NCBI GenBank assembly: GCA_963848525.1
Contig: CAWKDZ010000001.1
Coordinates: 620,001-684,000, forward strand
Length of the DNA: 64,000 nt
Direction: 5' to 3'
Source of the DNA: JACCTU01 sp963848525
GTDB taxonomy: Bacteria; Actinomycetota; Thermoleophilia; Gaiellales; Gaiellaceae
The translations under genes were made by a program, and so were the position numbers. The notes under the pieces are model-generated. The model did not search any database. It was given only the letters and a program-made list of their open reading frames with translations, and was not told where the DNA came from. Shown here in pieces: positions 37,483 through 46,589 of the stretch; position 1 is the stretch's first letter; each line of letters starts with the position of its first letter.

Positions 37483-39006
37483 ATGGCTGAACGTCTGCGG
37501 CAGGATTGGAGCGCACCGCCGTACGGACCCGATGAGGAGCCCGTCGACGTTCCGCGCTATCTCTCGGCGCTCCGGCGTTCGTGGCCGCTGATCGCGATCG
37601 TCGTCGCCTCGATGACGGCGATCGTGCTCGCCCTCTCGCTCGCGCTCCCGAAGACGTACAAGGCAGAAGCGCGAATCGTCATGGACGACAGCGGCGGCGT
37701 CTTCGAACCGGCGGACGTGGAGACGGTCAAGCGTCGTCTGGCGACCGTGCAGCAGCTGCTCACGACACGTGCCGTCCTCGGCCCGGCCGCTCGCCGGCTG
37801 GACGGCGAGTCGGTCGAGACCCTCGAGGACAAGGTCGAGTCGTCCGTCGATCCTCAGGCGAACTTCGTGGACATCGTCGCGCGGGACGGCGATCCGGAGG
37901 GCGCCGCAGCGATGGCGGACTCGGTCGCACAGTCGTTTCTCGCGAGCCAGCGGGCCGCCGAGCGGCAACGGCTCAACCGAGCCCGCGCCGATCTGAGAAC
38001 CGCGCTCCGGCGCCTGCGTGGGACGCCGGGGTCGGAGGCGGAGGTGCGCGGGATCGAAGAGCGGCTGAGCGAGCTGAGCGTCAGCGAGGCGAGCGTCGGC
38101 AGCGAGCTGCAGCTCGCGCAGCGGGCGCAGCCGCCGCGCGAGGCCGATTCGCCCCGGCCCTTGCGCAACATGCTCTTCGCACTCTTCGCGTCGGCCTTCC
38201 TGGCGGTACTCGTCGCGCTGGGGCTCGACCAGATCGCACCGCGCTTGAGCGGACCGCGCGAGCTCGGCCGGCTCGCCGGCGCGCCCGTGGTCGCGACGGT
38301 GCCGGACCGTCGCCGGTCGAGCCGAAGAACGGGCGACGTCCATCGCGCGCTCGAGGCGCTCGCGCTCCAGCTGCCGCCCGAACGCAAGCTCGTCCTCGTC
38401 GCGGACGCGCTGCCGGGCAGCGGCGGCGCCGAGGTTGCCGCTGTGCTTGCGGGCGCGCGTGCGCAGACGGGTGCGCGGACGCTCGCGGTCTCCGCCGAGC
38501 TCGACAACCCCCGCCTGCACGAGCTCCTCGGCGTTCCGCGGACGCCCGGGCTGAGCGACCTCGTGGCGGCACTCGAGACCGAGCCGTCGCGCACGGAGGA
38601 GCTCGTGACCGACTTCGTCTCCAGCGTCCAGTTCGATGGGCGGGCCGCCGCCCTCGACGTTCTCCCGTCCGGACGCAAGGTGGGCAATCCGCTGTCCGTG
38701 CTCGCCGAGCCCGCGCTCGCCTCGCTCTTCGACGAGCTGCGCACGGAGTATGGGTTCGTCGTCGTGGCGGGACCGCCGCTGCTCGGCAGCGGAGACGGTC
38801 AGCTGCTCGCCCCACTTGCCGACGTGCTGCTGGTCGTCTCGCGCGTCGATCGGACGACGCCGGCGACCGCCGCCGAGCTCGGAGACGTGCTGCGGCAGCT
38901 TCACGTGCCCCTGCTCGGCCTGGTCGCCACCGGCGCGGCGACCGCGACGTACTCGCCGGGCGCGCTCGCAAGCGCGGCGGAAGCCGAGCTGCTTCTTCGC
39001 GCCTGA
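37483..39006 (+). CDS. Wzz-like chain-length protein with degenerate BY-kinase domain
   Basis: 507 residues from ATG 37483. Residues ~25-230 form a Wzz module: an N-terminal helix (WPLIAIVVASMTAIVLALSL), a periplasmic coiled coil and a second helix (NMLFALFASAFLAVLVALGL). Residues ~270-505 have the fold order of CpsD/CapB tyrosine autokinases, but the Walker A lysine/threonine are gone (DALPGSGGAEVAAVLAGARA instead of G-x-G-K-S/T). The Walker A' region is also weak (TLAVSAELDNPRLHELLG), and there is no C-terminal Tyr cluster. Inference: a structural polysaccharide co-polymerase without kinase activity. Confidence 0.8.
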   Translation: MAERLRQDWSAPPYGPDEEPVDVPRYLSALRRSWPLIAIVVASMTAIVLALSLALPKTYKAEARIVMDDSGGVFEPADVETVKRRLATVQQLLTTRAVLGPAARRLDGESVETLEDKVESSVDPQANFVDIVARDGDPEGAAAMADSVAQSFLASQRAAERQRLNRARADLRTALRRLRGTPGSEAEVRGIEERLSELSVSEASVGSELQLAQRAQPPREADSPRPLRNMLFALFASAFLAVLVALGLDQIAPRLSGPRELGRLAGAPVVATVPDRRRSSRRTGDVHRALEALALQLPPERKLVLVADALPGSGGAEVAAVLAGARAQTGARTLAVSAELDNPRLHELLGVPRTPGLSDLVAALETEPSRTEELVTDFVSSVQFDGRAAALDVLPSGRKVGNPLSVLAEPALASLFDELRTEYGFVVVAGPPLLGSGDGQLLAPLADVLLVVSRVDRTTPATAAELGDVLRQLHVPLLGLVATGAATATYSPGALASAAEAELLLRA

Positions 39007-40319
39007 CGCGAGCGCCGACGGGCCCAACCCGCCCAGATGAAGGCGGCGACGATCCAGAGGTGCCGCCAGTGCAGCGTGTCGATGACGATGCTGTTGACGA
39101 GCAGGCCGCACCAGGCTCCGAGGAGCGCCGCCGATCCGATGCCGTAGGTGTCGCGGCCCGCGATCGCGTTCGCGGTCGCCGCGGCGAGCGTGAACAGCGC
39201 CAGCGCCAGGAACGTGAGGAGGCCGGGAAGGCCCTGCTCGGCGAACACGCGCACGTAGGTGCTGTGCGCGGAGATCGGCGCGACGTACTCGAACTGCCCC
39301 GGCCCGACGCCGAACGGGTAGCGCTGCCCGGGCGCGAGCCCGGCGGCCTGGGCGCCGAACCGATCCGAGTCGTAGCTCTGGAGCTGCGCCCGCTGGGTCA
39401 GGAAGTCTCCCGAGCCCGAGACCGAGACCGTCGCGGCGACCGACGCCGCCGCGAGAACGAGCAGCGCGAGCGCCAGAACGGCTTTCCGCCCACCGCGTCT
39501 GCGGAGCGCGAGCACGGTGACGACGACGACGGTTCCGGCCGCCAGGTTCACCCACGCGCCGCGCGAGTACGAGAAGAGCACGCCGAGCCCGAGCAGGACG
39601 ACGAGCAGCCCCGAGAGCCAGCGGCGCCGGAAGAGCCGCGGCGTCAGCGTCTCCTCGATCAGGATGAGGGCCGCCGGGACCAGGAACGGCCCGAAGACGT
39701 TGGCGTCCTTGAACAGGCCCTGAGCGCGATCGTCGAACACGAGGCGCTCCGACCCCGGGATGGAGAAGAAGAGCGCGAGCAGCGCGGCTAGGGCCGAGGT
39801 CGCCGCGGCAAAGACGTACGCGCCGGCGGCGAGCCGCGCGCGTCGTCGGTCGGTCACCCAGGTCGCGAGCCAGAGGCCCAGGACCGCGACGTACAACGTC
39901 GTCGTCGCGAAGACCGCGGCATGGGCGGCGTCGACGGCCTCGACCGCCGAGACGAGATTGAGGATCAAGAGCAGGCCGATGAGGCCGATCGCGACGCCGG
40001 GCGCACGACCGAGGTGGAGGCGTCCCGTGGCGAGGGCGACGGCCCCCGCGACGAAGAAGACGAGGTCTGCGGGTGCAGGCTCCACGAGCACGACGCCAAG
40101 GAGCGCGAACCCGAGCGCGACGGCGAGCTCGTGGCGAAGGACCGCCAGCGCCACGACGACCAGGAGAGCGACTCCGGCCGCGACGATCAGCGCGGGCGGG
40201 AGCACAGCATGGGCAAGGACGAGCCCGAGCACCCCCGCGACGAGCGCCGTCCCGGTGGCAAGCGTGAGCGCAGCCGTGCTGCGACGGACGTCGATCCGGC
40301 GGAAGGCGTACGTGCTCAC
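38901..40319 (-). CDS. O-antigen ligase/polymerase-like protein (Wzy_C)
   Basis: About 472 residues from GTG 40319, with ~12 helices and a large outer loop. The Wzy_C hallmark is GVLFSYSRGAWVNLAAGTVV, then PFGVGPGQFEYVAPISAHST, where the second His-containing loop (AHSTYVRVFAEQGLPGLLTF) fits the ligase signature. It polymerises or ligates lipid-linked glycans outside the membrane. The start overlaps the stop of the next polymerase gene by four bases. The 3' end overlaps the convergent Wzz-like gene by ~106 bases, which is long and may reflect a frame error near the C-terminus. Confidence 0.78.
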   Translation of the reverse strand: MSTYAFRRIDVRRSTAALTLATGTALVAGVLGLVLAHAVLPPALIVAAGVALLVVVALAVLRHELAVALGFALLGVVLVEPAPADLVFFVAGAVALATGRLHLGRAPGVAIGLIGLLLILNLVSAVEAVDAAHAAVFATTTLYVAVLGLWLATWVTDRRRARLAAGAYVFAAATSALAALLALFFSIPGSERLVFDDRAQGLFKDANVFGPFLVPAALILIEETLTPRLFRRRWLSGLLVVLLGLGVLFSYSRGAWVNLAAGTVVVVTVLALRRRGGRKAVLALALLVLAAASVAATVSVSGSGDFLTQRAQLQSYDSDRFGAQAAGLAPGQRYPFGVGPGQFEYVAPISAHSTYVRVFAEQGLPGLLTFLALALFTLAAATANAIAGRDTYGIGSAALLGAWCGLLVNSIVIDTLHWRHLWIVAAFIWAGWARRRSRQARRSSSASAALASAPGEYVAVAAPVATRPSRGT

Positions 40320-42226
40320 CGCTCGCCCTCTGCCGCCGTGCACCGGCCGGCGATCCCGAGGACGGGGCGGCAGTCGACGGAGCGGCGCCCGAGCGGCGAG
40401 CGAACCGCGCGCTCCTCGAGGCGTGCGATGAGCATCGCCCAGCCTCGACCGGTCGCGAGCGTTCGCTCGGCGAGCGCCACCGTGCGACCCAGCGGGTTGA
40501 GCGCGTGCGCGCGGGCGACGTGCGCCGCGGCAGAGGTCCGGTCACCCCGCGCGCCGTCGAGAGCCGCCAGCTGGAGGTGCACCTGCCAGTCGTCGGGGTG
40601 CCGGTCGAGCGCGCGAACGAGCGCCGTCCGAGCTCGCGTGGGCTCGCCTGCGCGAAGCGCGAGCGACGCGGCGATCACGTCGGGACGTTCGCTGAGTGGG
40701 TTGAGCGCACGCGCGCGGTCGAGCTGCTCGAGCGCGCGGTCCGGATCTCGCGGGAAGGTCTCGACCGCGCGTTCGACCTCGAAGGCGGCGAGGCCGGGCA
40801 GCGCGAAGGACAGGCCGACGGCGGCGACTGCCCCCGCTGCAGCGACGCCCGCGGCGCGTGGGAGGCGTCGGGACGGTCGAGCCGCGAGACCCGCGGCGAG
40901 GCCGAGCAGCACGAAGACGAGCGCCGTCGAGGCGGGGATCTCCCACAGCCAGTCGAGCGAGCCGTGCACGAGCCAGTAGGCCGCGGCCGCAAGCGTTCCT
41001 GCGACGACGGCTCCCGCGAGCGGGTCTTGCCCGCGTGCGCGCAGAGCTGCCGCTGCGGTCGCCGCGAGCAGCGCGAGGAACAGCACACCGCCGACGATCC
41101 CGGTCTGCGAGAACGGCCGCAGTATGACGCTGTGCGGGTAGAGCGGCTCCTCCCCGTCCTTGCGCAGCCTGACGAAGTCGACCGCGAAGTTGTCCGCCCC
41201 TGCACCGAGCAGCGGCTGCGCCTCGACCTCTGCGAGTGCGACGCGCCAGAGGTCGTAGCGACCGGTCTCGAGGCCCGACGCGAGCCGCGTCGAGCCGAGC
41301 GCGCCGTCTCCTCCGAACTGGACGACTGCGAGAATCGCGATCCCCACCACCGCCGCGGGCACGACGAACGCCCGACGCGGGAGGTGCTCGAGACGGCCGG
41401 CGAACACGCCGACCAGACTCAGCACCAGCGCCGAGGTCATGAGCGCCGCGGCGGCGGCGTCCCTGGCATTGCCGGCGTTCGCCGGCGAGGCCGCGAAGAC
41501 GTCGAGCAGCCACGGCAGCGCGGCGACGGCGACGCCGGCGACGGGCAGCAGGAAGGCGAGCGCTCGACCTCGCTCCCGCGATGCGACCAGGTAGACGACG
41601 ATCGCCGCCGCCCCGGCGAGCAGCGTCGCGCGGCTCTGCGCGAGCACGCCGAGCTCGAGACTGACTCCCGCCGCGGCGAGCAGGATCGCCCGCGCCGCCC
41701 AATGGGCGCTGCGGACGGTCGCGAGCGCGAGCGCCGGCCAGAACACCGTCAGATACAGCGCGCCGGTTGCGTTCGCGTAGCCGATCGGCGCCACGAGCCG
41801 ACCGTCGACGTACGCCGAGCCGCCCGCGATCGCGGCGACCAAACCGATCGCCGCGGTTCCGACCGCGAGCACGCCCACCACGACGGCCGCTTCGGGCGAT
41901 CGCCAGCGAGGGAGGGCGAAGAGCGCGTACACGGCGAGGTAGAGGAGCGTGCGGTTGGCCCCGTCCCAGGCATCTCCAGGGACGCCGGCCCACGTGATCG
42001 AGAGCAGGCACCAGCCGGCGAACAGTGCAAAGAGAAGGAGTGCGATCGCCGCCGCGCGCGTCGGCTGCGGGCGGCAGAGGACGACGCCGGCGAGACCCGC
42101 GAGGACGACGAGCCCACCGGGGTACCAAACGCTCGGCGCGTAGCCTCCCTCAGCGCCGACCCAGACCAGGAAGACGACGACGATCGCCGCGGCGACGAAC
42201 GAGGGGAGGGAACGCGAGCTGAGATG
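40316..42226 (-). CDS. Second O-antigen ligase/polymerase-like protein with C-terminal TPR tail (start unresolved)
   Basis: About twelve helices followed by ~130 residues of TPR-like repeats (RALEQLDRARALNPLSERPD, then RTALVRALDRHPDDWQVHLQ). The ligase signature is LAQSRATLLAGAAAIVVYLV, then PLLGAGADNFAVDFVRLRKD and PLYPHSVILRPFSQTGIVGG. No ATG/GTG/TTG is in frame before helix 1 (SFVAAAIVVVFLVW). A GTG at 42267 lies in another frame, so a base may be missing near 42210, or CTG 42169 is used. It is divergent from and overlaps the glycosyltransferase at 42224. The stop is coupled by GTGA to the first polymerase gene. Confidence 0.75.
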   Translation of the reverse strand, partial: HLSSRSLPSFVAAAIVVVFLVWVGAEGGYAPSVWYPGGLVVLAGLAGVVLCRPQPTRAAAIALLLFALFAGWCLLSITWAGVPGDAWDGANRTLLYLAVYALFALPRWRSPEAAVVVGVLAVGTAAIGLVAAIAGGSAYVDGRLVAPIGYANATGALYLTVFWPALALATVRSAHWAARAILLAAAGVSLELGVLAQSRATLLAGAAAIVVYLVASRERGRALAFLLPVAGVAVAALPWLLDVFAASPANAGNARDAAAAALMTSALVLSLVGVFAGRLEHLPRRAFVVPAAVVGIAILAVVQFGGDGALGSTRLASGLETGRYDLWRVALAEVEAQPLLGAGADNFAVDFVRLRKDGEEPLYPHSVILRPFSQTGIVGGVLFLALLAATAAAALRARGQDPLAGAVVAGTLAAAAYWLVHGSLDWLWEIPASTALVFVLLGLAAGLAARPSRRLPRAAGVAAAGAVAAVGLSFALPGLAAFEVERAVETFPRDPDRALEQLDRARALNPLSERPDVIAASLALRAGEPTRARTALVRALDRHPDDWQVHLQLAALDGARGDRTSAAAHVARAHALNPLGRTVALAERTLATGRGWAMLIARLEERAVRSPLGRRSVDCRPVLGIAGRCTAAEGER

Positions 42227-43357
42227 ACTGGGAAGCCCGAACGACCGCGCCTGCTCCTCGTCGTCACGCTCGCCGAGGTCGGCGGCGCGCAGACCTACGT
42301 CGCCACGCTCCTCCCCGCCGTCTCCGAACTGTTCGACACGACGGTCGCGGCGTACGGGCCGGGACCTGTCGCCGACGCCGCCCGGGCCGCCGGCGTGCCG
42401 TTCGTCGCGCTCCGACACGTGCGGCGGCCGCTCAGCCCGTGGCGGGATCCGCTCGGTCTGCTCGAGCTCGTGACGCTGATGCGACGCGTCAGGCCGCACG
42501 TCGTCCACGCGAACAGCGCGAAGGCCGGCGTGCTCGCCCGGCTCGCGGCTGCGCTCGCCCGCGTCCCGATTCGGATCTACACGGTCCACGGCTGGGCCTT
42601 CCTCGCCCACGAAGGAGTCGCCGCGAGCGTCTACCGGCTGGCCGAGCGCGCGGTTCGCCCCCTCACGACCGTCGCCGTCTGCGTCGCCGAGAGCGAGAAG
42701 CAGGAAGGGATCGCGGCGGGTGTCTGCGACCCGCGCACGACCGTCGTGATCCGGAACGGCGTCGACACCAGGACGCCCGGGCCCGTCGAGTCTCGGAGCG
42801 CGACACCTCGGATCGTCTGGGTCGGCCGGCTCAAGCTCCCCAAGGATCCGCTGACGCTGGTCCGTGCGCTCGGCTCGCTGGAGGGAACGTTCGACGCCGA
42901 CCTCGTCGGCGACGGGCCGCTTCGCCGAACCGTCGAGGAGGAGCTCCGGCGGCTCGGTCTCGGCGCGACCGTGCGCCTGCTCGGCGAGCGGGAGGACGTG
43001 GCGACGCTGCTCGCGCAGTCGGACGTGTTCGTCCTGGCCAGTCGCTCCGAGGGCCTGCCGCTCTCGATCCTCGAGGCGATGGCCGCCGGCCTGCCGGTCG
43101 TCGCGTCGCGTGTCGGCGGGGTTCCCGAGCTCGTGGTCGACGGCGAGACCGGTCTGCTCGTTCGGCCCGGCGACCCCGAGCAGCTCGCCGCCGCCCTCGG
43201 CCGTCTGCTGGCCGACGAGCTGCTGCGGCGCCGCCTCGGCGAGGCCGGTCGGGCGCGGGCTCGCGAGCACTTCGACCTCGATTCGGTCCGCAGGGCGCAC
43301 GTCGACCTCTATCGCCGCGAGCTCGCGAAGCGCGGACTGCCGACGCCCTCTCCGTAG
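42224..43357 (+). CDS. GT4-family glycosyltransferase
   Basis: 377 residues from ATG 42224, intact. N-terminal loop LVVTLAEVGGAQTYVATLLP; VRPHVVHANSAKAGVLARLA; donor domain RIVWVGRLKLPKDPLTLVRA, LVGDGPLRRTVEEELRRLGL; E-x7-E element SEGLPLSILEAMAAGLPVV; GGVPELVVDGETGLLV. These are standard for retaining GT4 enzymes acting on nucleotide sugars. It sits between a polymerase and a deacetylase gene, and its 3' end overlaps the convergent deacetylase gene by 49 bases. Confidence 0.9.
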   Translation: MTGKPERPRLLLVVTLAEVGGAQTYVATLLPAVSELFDTTVAAYGPGPVADAARAAGVPFVALRHVRRPLSPWRDPLGLLELVTLMRRVRPHVVHANSAKAGVLARLAAALARVPIRIYTVHGWAFLAHEGVAASVYRLAERAVRPLTTVAVCVAESEKQEGIAAGVCDPRTTVVIRNGVDTRTPGPVESRSATPRIVWVGRLKLPKDPLTLVRALGSLEGTFDADLVGDGPLRRTVEEELRRLGLGATVRLLGEREDVATLLAQSDVFVLASRSEGLPLSILEAMAAGLPVVASRVGGVPELVVDGETGLLVRPGDPEQLAAALGRLLADELLRRRLGEAGRARAREHFDLDSVRRAHVDLYRRELAKRGLPTPSP

Positions 43358-44193
43358 CGCAGCCGCCGGTACGTGCGTCGGAACGGGAGCGGCGTGTCGT
43401 GCCCGCCCGTGACCTTGGCCCGAAAGTCGAGCAGGCGATCGCGAGCGTCGATCTGCCGCCGCCGCAGCGCATGGCGGTCGGTCTGCGGGAGGTTCACGCC
43501 CGGTTCGCAGCCGACCGCGACGCGGTAGCCGGCGGCCGCGACGAGCCGTCGCTCGCGCTCGCCGAAGAGGCCGGCCGGATACGAGAACGCCGTGACCTCG
43601 CGGCCGAGCCGTGCCTCGAGCTCCCGCTTCGACTCGAAGATCTCGCGCTCCGCGTCGTCGTCGTCGAGCGCGAGCAGGTTCGGATGAGAGACCGTGTGCG
43701 CCTCGAAGCGGAGCGTCCCACGTGCGTCGAGATCGAGGATCTGCTCCCACGAGAGCAGCGGCGGCTGCGGGCCCTCGTACCAGGCGAAGGACGAGCGGCC
43801 GTCCGTGACGCCGGTCGCGACGAACACGGTCGCCCGGAAACCGAGCTCCTCGAGCACGGGCAGGCCTTGCTCGGCGACGTCGAGGAAGGCGTCGTCGAAG
43901 TTGAGCCCGATGGTCTTCGGCGGCAGCTCGCCGGCGTCGAGGAGGTCGGCGAGCTCGAGCACGTCGACCACGCGATACCCGTTCCGGGCCAGGTACTCCA
44001 GCTGCGCTCGGAACCGGTCCGGGTGAACCGCCAACTCGTCGCCGTCCGCGGCAACCCGGTGGTAGAAGAGAATGCGCAGGCCATGTCCCGGACGCTCTCC
44101 TCCCCCTCGCTGTCGCGCCAGCCAGGCCGCGGAACGAATCCGTGTGACCGCCGCCTTCACGGGATAGGGGAGCGACGGGCCCACGCCGGGCAT
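43309..44193 (-). CDS. Polysaccharide deacetylase (NodB homology domain)
   Basis: ATG 44193 is chosen because longer starts overlap the divergent oxidoreductase gene. NodB motifs: GLNFDDAFLDVAEQGLPVLE (motif 1, with F-D-D-A in place of F-D-D-G), HTVSHPNLLALDDDDAEREI (metal His pair H-x3-H), and TAFSYPAGLFGERERRL. The family removes N- or O-acetyl groups from cell-surface glycans using a divalent metal. The N-terminal ILFYHRVAADGDELAVHPDR is typical of exported or membrane-facing members. 294 residues. It fits modification of the locus's polysaccharide. Confidence 0.85.
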   Translation of the reverse strand: MPGVGPSLPYPVKAAVTRIRSAAWLARQRGGGERPGHGLRILFYHRVAADGDELAVHPDRFRAQLEYLARNGYRVVDVLELADLLDAGELPPKTIGLNFDDAFLDVAEQGLPVLEELGFRATVFVATGVTDGRSSFAWYEGPQPPLLSWEQILDLDARGTLRFEAHTVSHPNLLALDDDDAEREIFESKRELEARLGREVTAFSYPAGLFGERERRLVAAAGYRVAVGCEPGVNLPQTDRHALRRRQIDARDRLLDFRAKVTGGHDTPLPFRRTYRRLRYGEGVGSPRFASSRR

Positions 44194-44236
44194 CGCGGCG
44201 TTTCCGTCCCTCACGCGCTCACCGACGTCTCGCTGC

Positions 44237-45409
44237 GTGGCTGAGCGGGTCGACGTCGCGGTCATCGGCGCGGGGCCCTACGGCCTTTCGGTCGCCGCGC
44301 ATCTCGGCCGAGCCCGCGCGCGCACGTTCGGCCAGCCGATGGAGACCTGGCGGACGCGCATGCCGCCGGACATGTTCTTGCGCTCGGACTGGACCGAGAC
44401 CTCCCTCTCCGCACCGGACAACGCCGGAACGATCGACCGGTTCGTGGCGGAAGCGGGCGAGCAGCGAGAGGAGCCGATCCCGCTCCAGAAGTTCCTGCGC
44501 TACTCCGAGTGGTTCCGGCAGAAGTTCGTCGGCGAGAGCGACCCGGCCGACGTCCGTTCGCTCGAGCGCGCCGACGGTCGCTTCCGGCTCGTCACCGAGG
44601 CGGGCGACGAGGTCGACGCGGGCAAGGTCGTGATCGCGGTGGGCGCAGTGCCGTTCGCGTTCGCGCCGCCGTCGCTCGCGCCGCTCCTCGGCGACGGCGT
44701 GAGCTACGCAACCGACCCGCACGACTTCGAGACGTTCCGAGGCCGGCGCGTCGTCGTCGTCGGCGGTGGGCAGGGCGGCCTCGAGAGCGCCGCGTTCGCA
44801 GCGCGCTCGGGTGCGGACGTCGAGCTGCTCGTCCGCTCCGGGGTTCGCTGGTTCGCCGACCGCGAGCCGCACAAGCCGCGGAGCCCGATGGGGCAGCGGC
44901 TCTACCGCGTTGCGTACCCGATCGTCGGGTACGGGCCGCCGCCCCTGAACCGGCTCGTGCTCCACCCCGACCTGTTCGCCTCGCTGCCGAAGCGCGCCCG
45001 TCGCGCGCTCGCGCGCCGCGTCCTGCGCTCCGGCGGTTCGCCCTGGCTGCGCGGCGAGATCGAGCGCGGCGTGCGCGTCACCGAGGGCGTCTCGGTCGAG
45101 TCCGCCGAGGGCGGAGACCCGGTCCGCCTGCAGCTCAGCGACGGCTCGACGCGTGAGGCCGACGCGGTGATCGCGGCGGCGGGCTTCCGCTTCTCGCTCG
45201 AGCGCCTCGGTTTCCTCGCGGAGAACCTCCTCAAGGGCATCGCGCTCGAGGAGGGCCGTCCCGTGCTCGACCGCTTCTTCCGCTCGAGCGACGAAGGCCT
45301 GCTCTTCGTCGGCTTCGCCGCGGAGCACCGCTTCGGCCCGCTGGCCCGCTTCATTCCGGGGGCGCGCTTCACCGCGAACCGGGTGCGACAGGCGCTGCTC
45401 GACCGCTGA
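44237..45409 (+). CDS. FAD/NAD(P)-dependent oxidoreductase (flavoprotein monooxygenase-like)
   Basis: 390 residues from GTG 44237. The FAD motif is VDVAVIGAGPYGLSVAAHLG, and a second dinucleotide site is RRVVVVGGGQGGLESAAFAA. The C-terminal GLLFVGFAAEHRFGPLARFI closes the FAD site. The layout resembles flavin-containing monooxygenases and N-hydroxylases more than thioredoxin reductases (no CxxC). Its substrate is unknown; its position suggests tailoring of a sugar or lipid component, which is inference. Confidence 0.8.
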   Translation: MAERVDVAVIGAGPYGLSVAAHLGRARARTFGQPMETWRTRMPPDMFLRSDWTETSLSAPDNAGTIDRFVAEAGEQREEPIPLQKFLRYSEWFRQKFVGESDPADVRSLERADGRFRLVTEAGDEVDAGKVVIAVGAVPFAFAPPSLAPLLGDGVSYATDPHDFETFRGRRVVVVGGGQGGLESAAFAARSGADVELLVRSGVRWFADREPHKPRSPMGQRLYRVAYPIVGYGPPPLNRLVLHPDLFASLPKRARRALARRVLRSGGSPWLRGEIERGVRVTEGVSVESAEGGDPVRLQLSDGSTREADAVIAAAGFRFSLERLGFLAENLLKGIALEEGRPVLDRFFRSSDEGLLFVGFAAEHRFGPLARFIPGARFTANRVRQALLDR

Positions 45410-45411
45410 GC

Positions 45412-46587
45412 TCATGCGCGCATGCCGTCGCGTGAGCGCGACACGAGCCGGCGAACGGGTGCGAGGCCGTCGAGGTAGAGCCGATGCAGCCGCTCGGAAC
45501 GCTTCAAACGCTGACGCAGCCGAATCGCGCCGAGCTCGCCGTTGACGAACGCGCGCGCGCGTAGCCCCGAGGCCAGCCCGAGCGCGTGCCCGAGCGGCTC
45601 GAAGCGGTCGGCGAGCTCGACCTTGTAGCGCTCGCCCCCACCGAGGAACTCGACCCGCTTCAGGCCCTCGTCGCTCGCCGCCTCGATCGTGTCGAGCGTG
45701 TTGACGAGCCCGGGCGAGTTGCGCGAATAGGCGGGGTCGAACGCGAGCCGATGGACGTACATCGTCCCCTCGAACGCGAGGTAGTAGTGAAAGGCGATTG
45801 CCCGACCGTCGAGCCGCAGCAGGACGATTCGCGGCACGTCGAGCTTCGCGAGCGCGCGCACGGCCTCGCGGTGGAACGGGATGCCCTGCGCCGTGACGAA
45901 GCCCGAGCCGTCCGGCCGCCCGTTCCAGCGGAGCTCGTGCAGGCGGAAGGCGTCCTCGAGCGCGTCGCCGAGCTCGTCGGGCGAGCGGGCGACGACGACC
46001 TCGAGACGTCCGAGCTCGGCGAGCTGGCGCCGGCGGCGCTTGTGCAGGTTCCGCTTCTTCGAGCCTGTCTTCGATCGGTAGACGGTCTCCCAGTCCGGGT
46101 CGAGGTCGAGCACGGGAGCCTCGACACGCGGCAGGACCTCGAGCGACGAGCCACCCACCTGTGCGAGGCGGCTCTCGGTGGGCAGTCCGTAGAGATCGAC
46201 CAGGTCTGCCGAGGACGAGATCCTGTCCGCGATCGCGCCGGCCGTCGAGAAGGGCTCGTCGGGCGCGAGCAGCAGGTCGGCCAGAGCGGACTGCCGGCCG
46301 CCGACGAAGCGGGCGATCCGAAGACCGAAGCGGCGGCGGACGATCAGCGGGAGCGCTGCGACCAAGCGGCCGTTGCGCCGCGCAACGTGGATCGCGAGCT
46401 CGGCGCCGTCGCCGTAGTGCCGCAGCCACGGCACGAGCCACGCGTGCAGAAGGAACGGAGTCGGCCGCGGCATCGCGCGGACGAGCGCGTCCCACTCGTC
46501 CTCCAGGCCTTCGAGCTCCTCCGCTCGAGTGAGCGTGGCGAGCTCGAGACGCGTCCCGGCGGCGACTTCGGCTTCGGTGATGGTCAT
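45412..46587 (-). CDS. CelD/BcsL-like GNAT-fold acyltransferase
   Basis: 391 residues from ATG 46587, with AGGAGGG seven bases upstream. Segments: FLLHAWLVPWLRHYGDGAEL, VYRSKTGSKKRNLHKRRRRQ, RIVLLRLDGRAIAFHYYLAF, YSRNSPGLVNTLDTIEAASD, and VEFLGGGERYKVELADRFEP. This order is typical of the acetyltransferase family found in exopolysaccharide and cellulose-type loci (FemAB-related double GNAT). It probably acylates an envelope glycan. It ends two bases after the convergent oxidoreductase's stop. Confidence 0.82.
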   Translation of the reverse strand: MTITEAEVAAGTRLELATLTRAEELEGLEDEWDALVRAMPRPTPFLLHAWLVPWLRHYGDGAELAIHVARRNGRLVAALPLIVRRRFGLRIARFVGGRQSALADLLLAPDEPFSTAGAIADRISSSADLVDLYGLPTESRLAQVGGSSLEVLPRVEAPVLDLDPDWETVYRSKTGSKKRNLHKRRRRQLAELGRLEVVVARSPDELGDALEDAFRLHELRWNGRPDGSGFVTAQGIPFHREAVRALAKLDVPRIVLLRLDGRAIAFHYYLAFEGTMYVHRLAFDPAYSRNSPGLVNTLDTIEAASDEGLKRVEFLGGGERYKVELADRFEPLGHALGLASGLRARAFVNGELGAIRLRQRLKRSERLHRLYLDGLAPVRRLVSRSRDGMRA

Positions 46588-46589
46588 CG

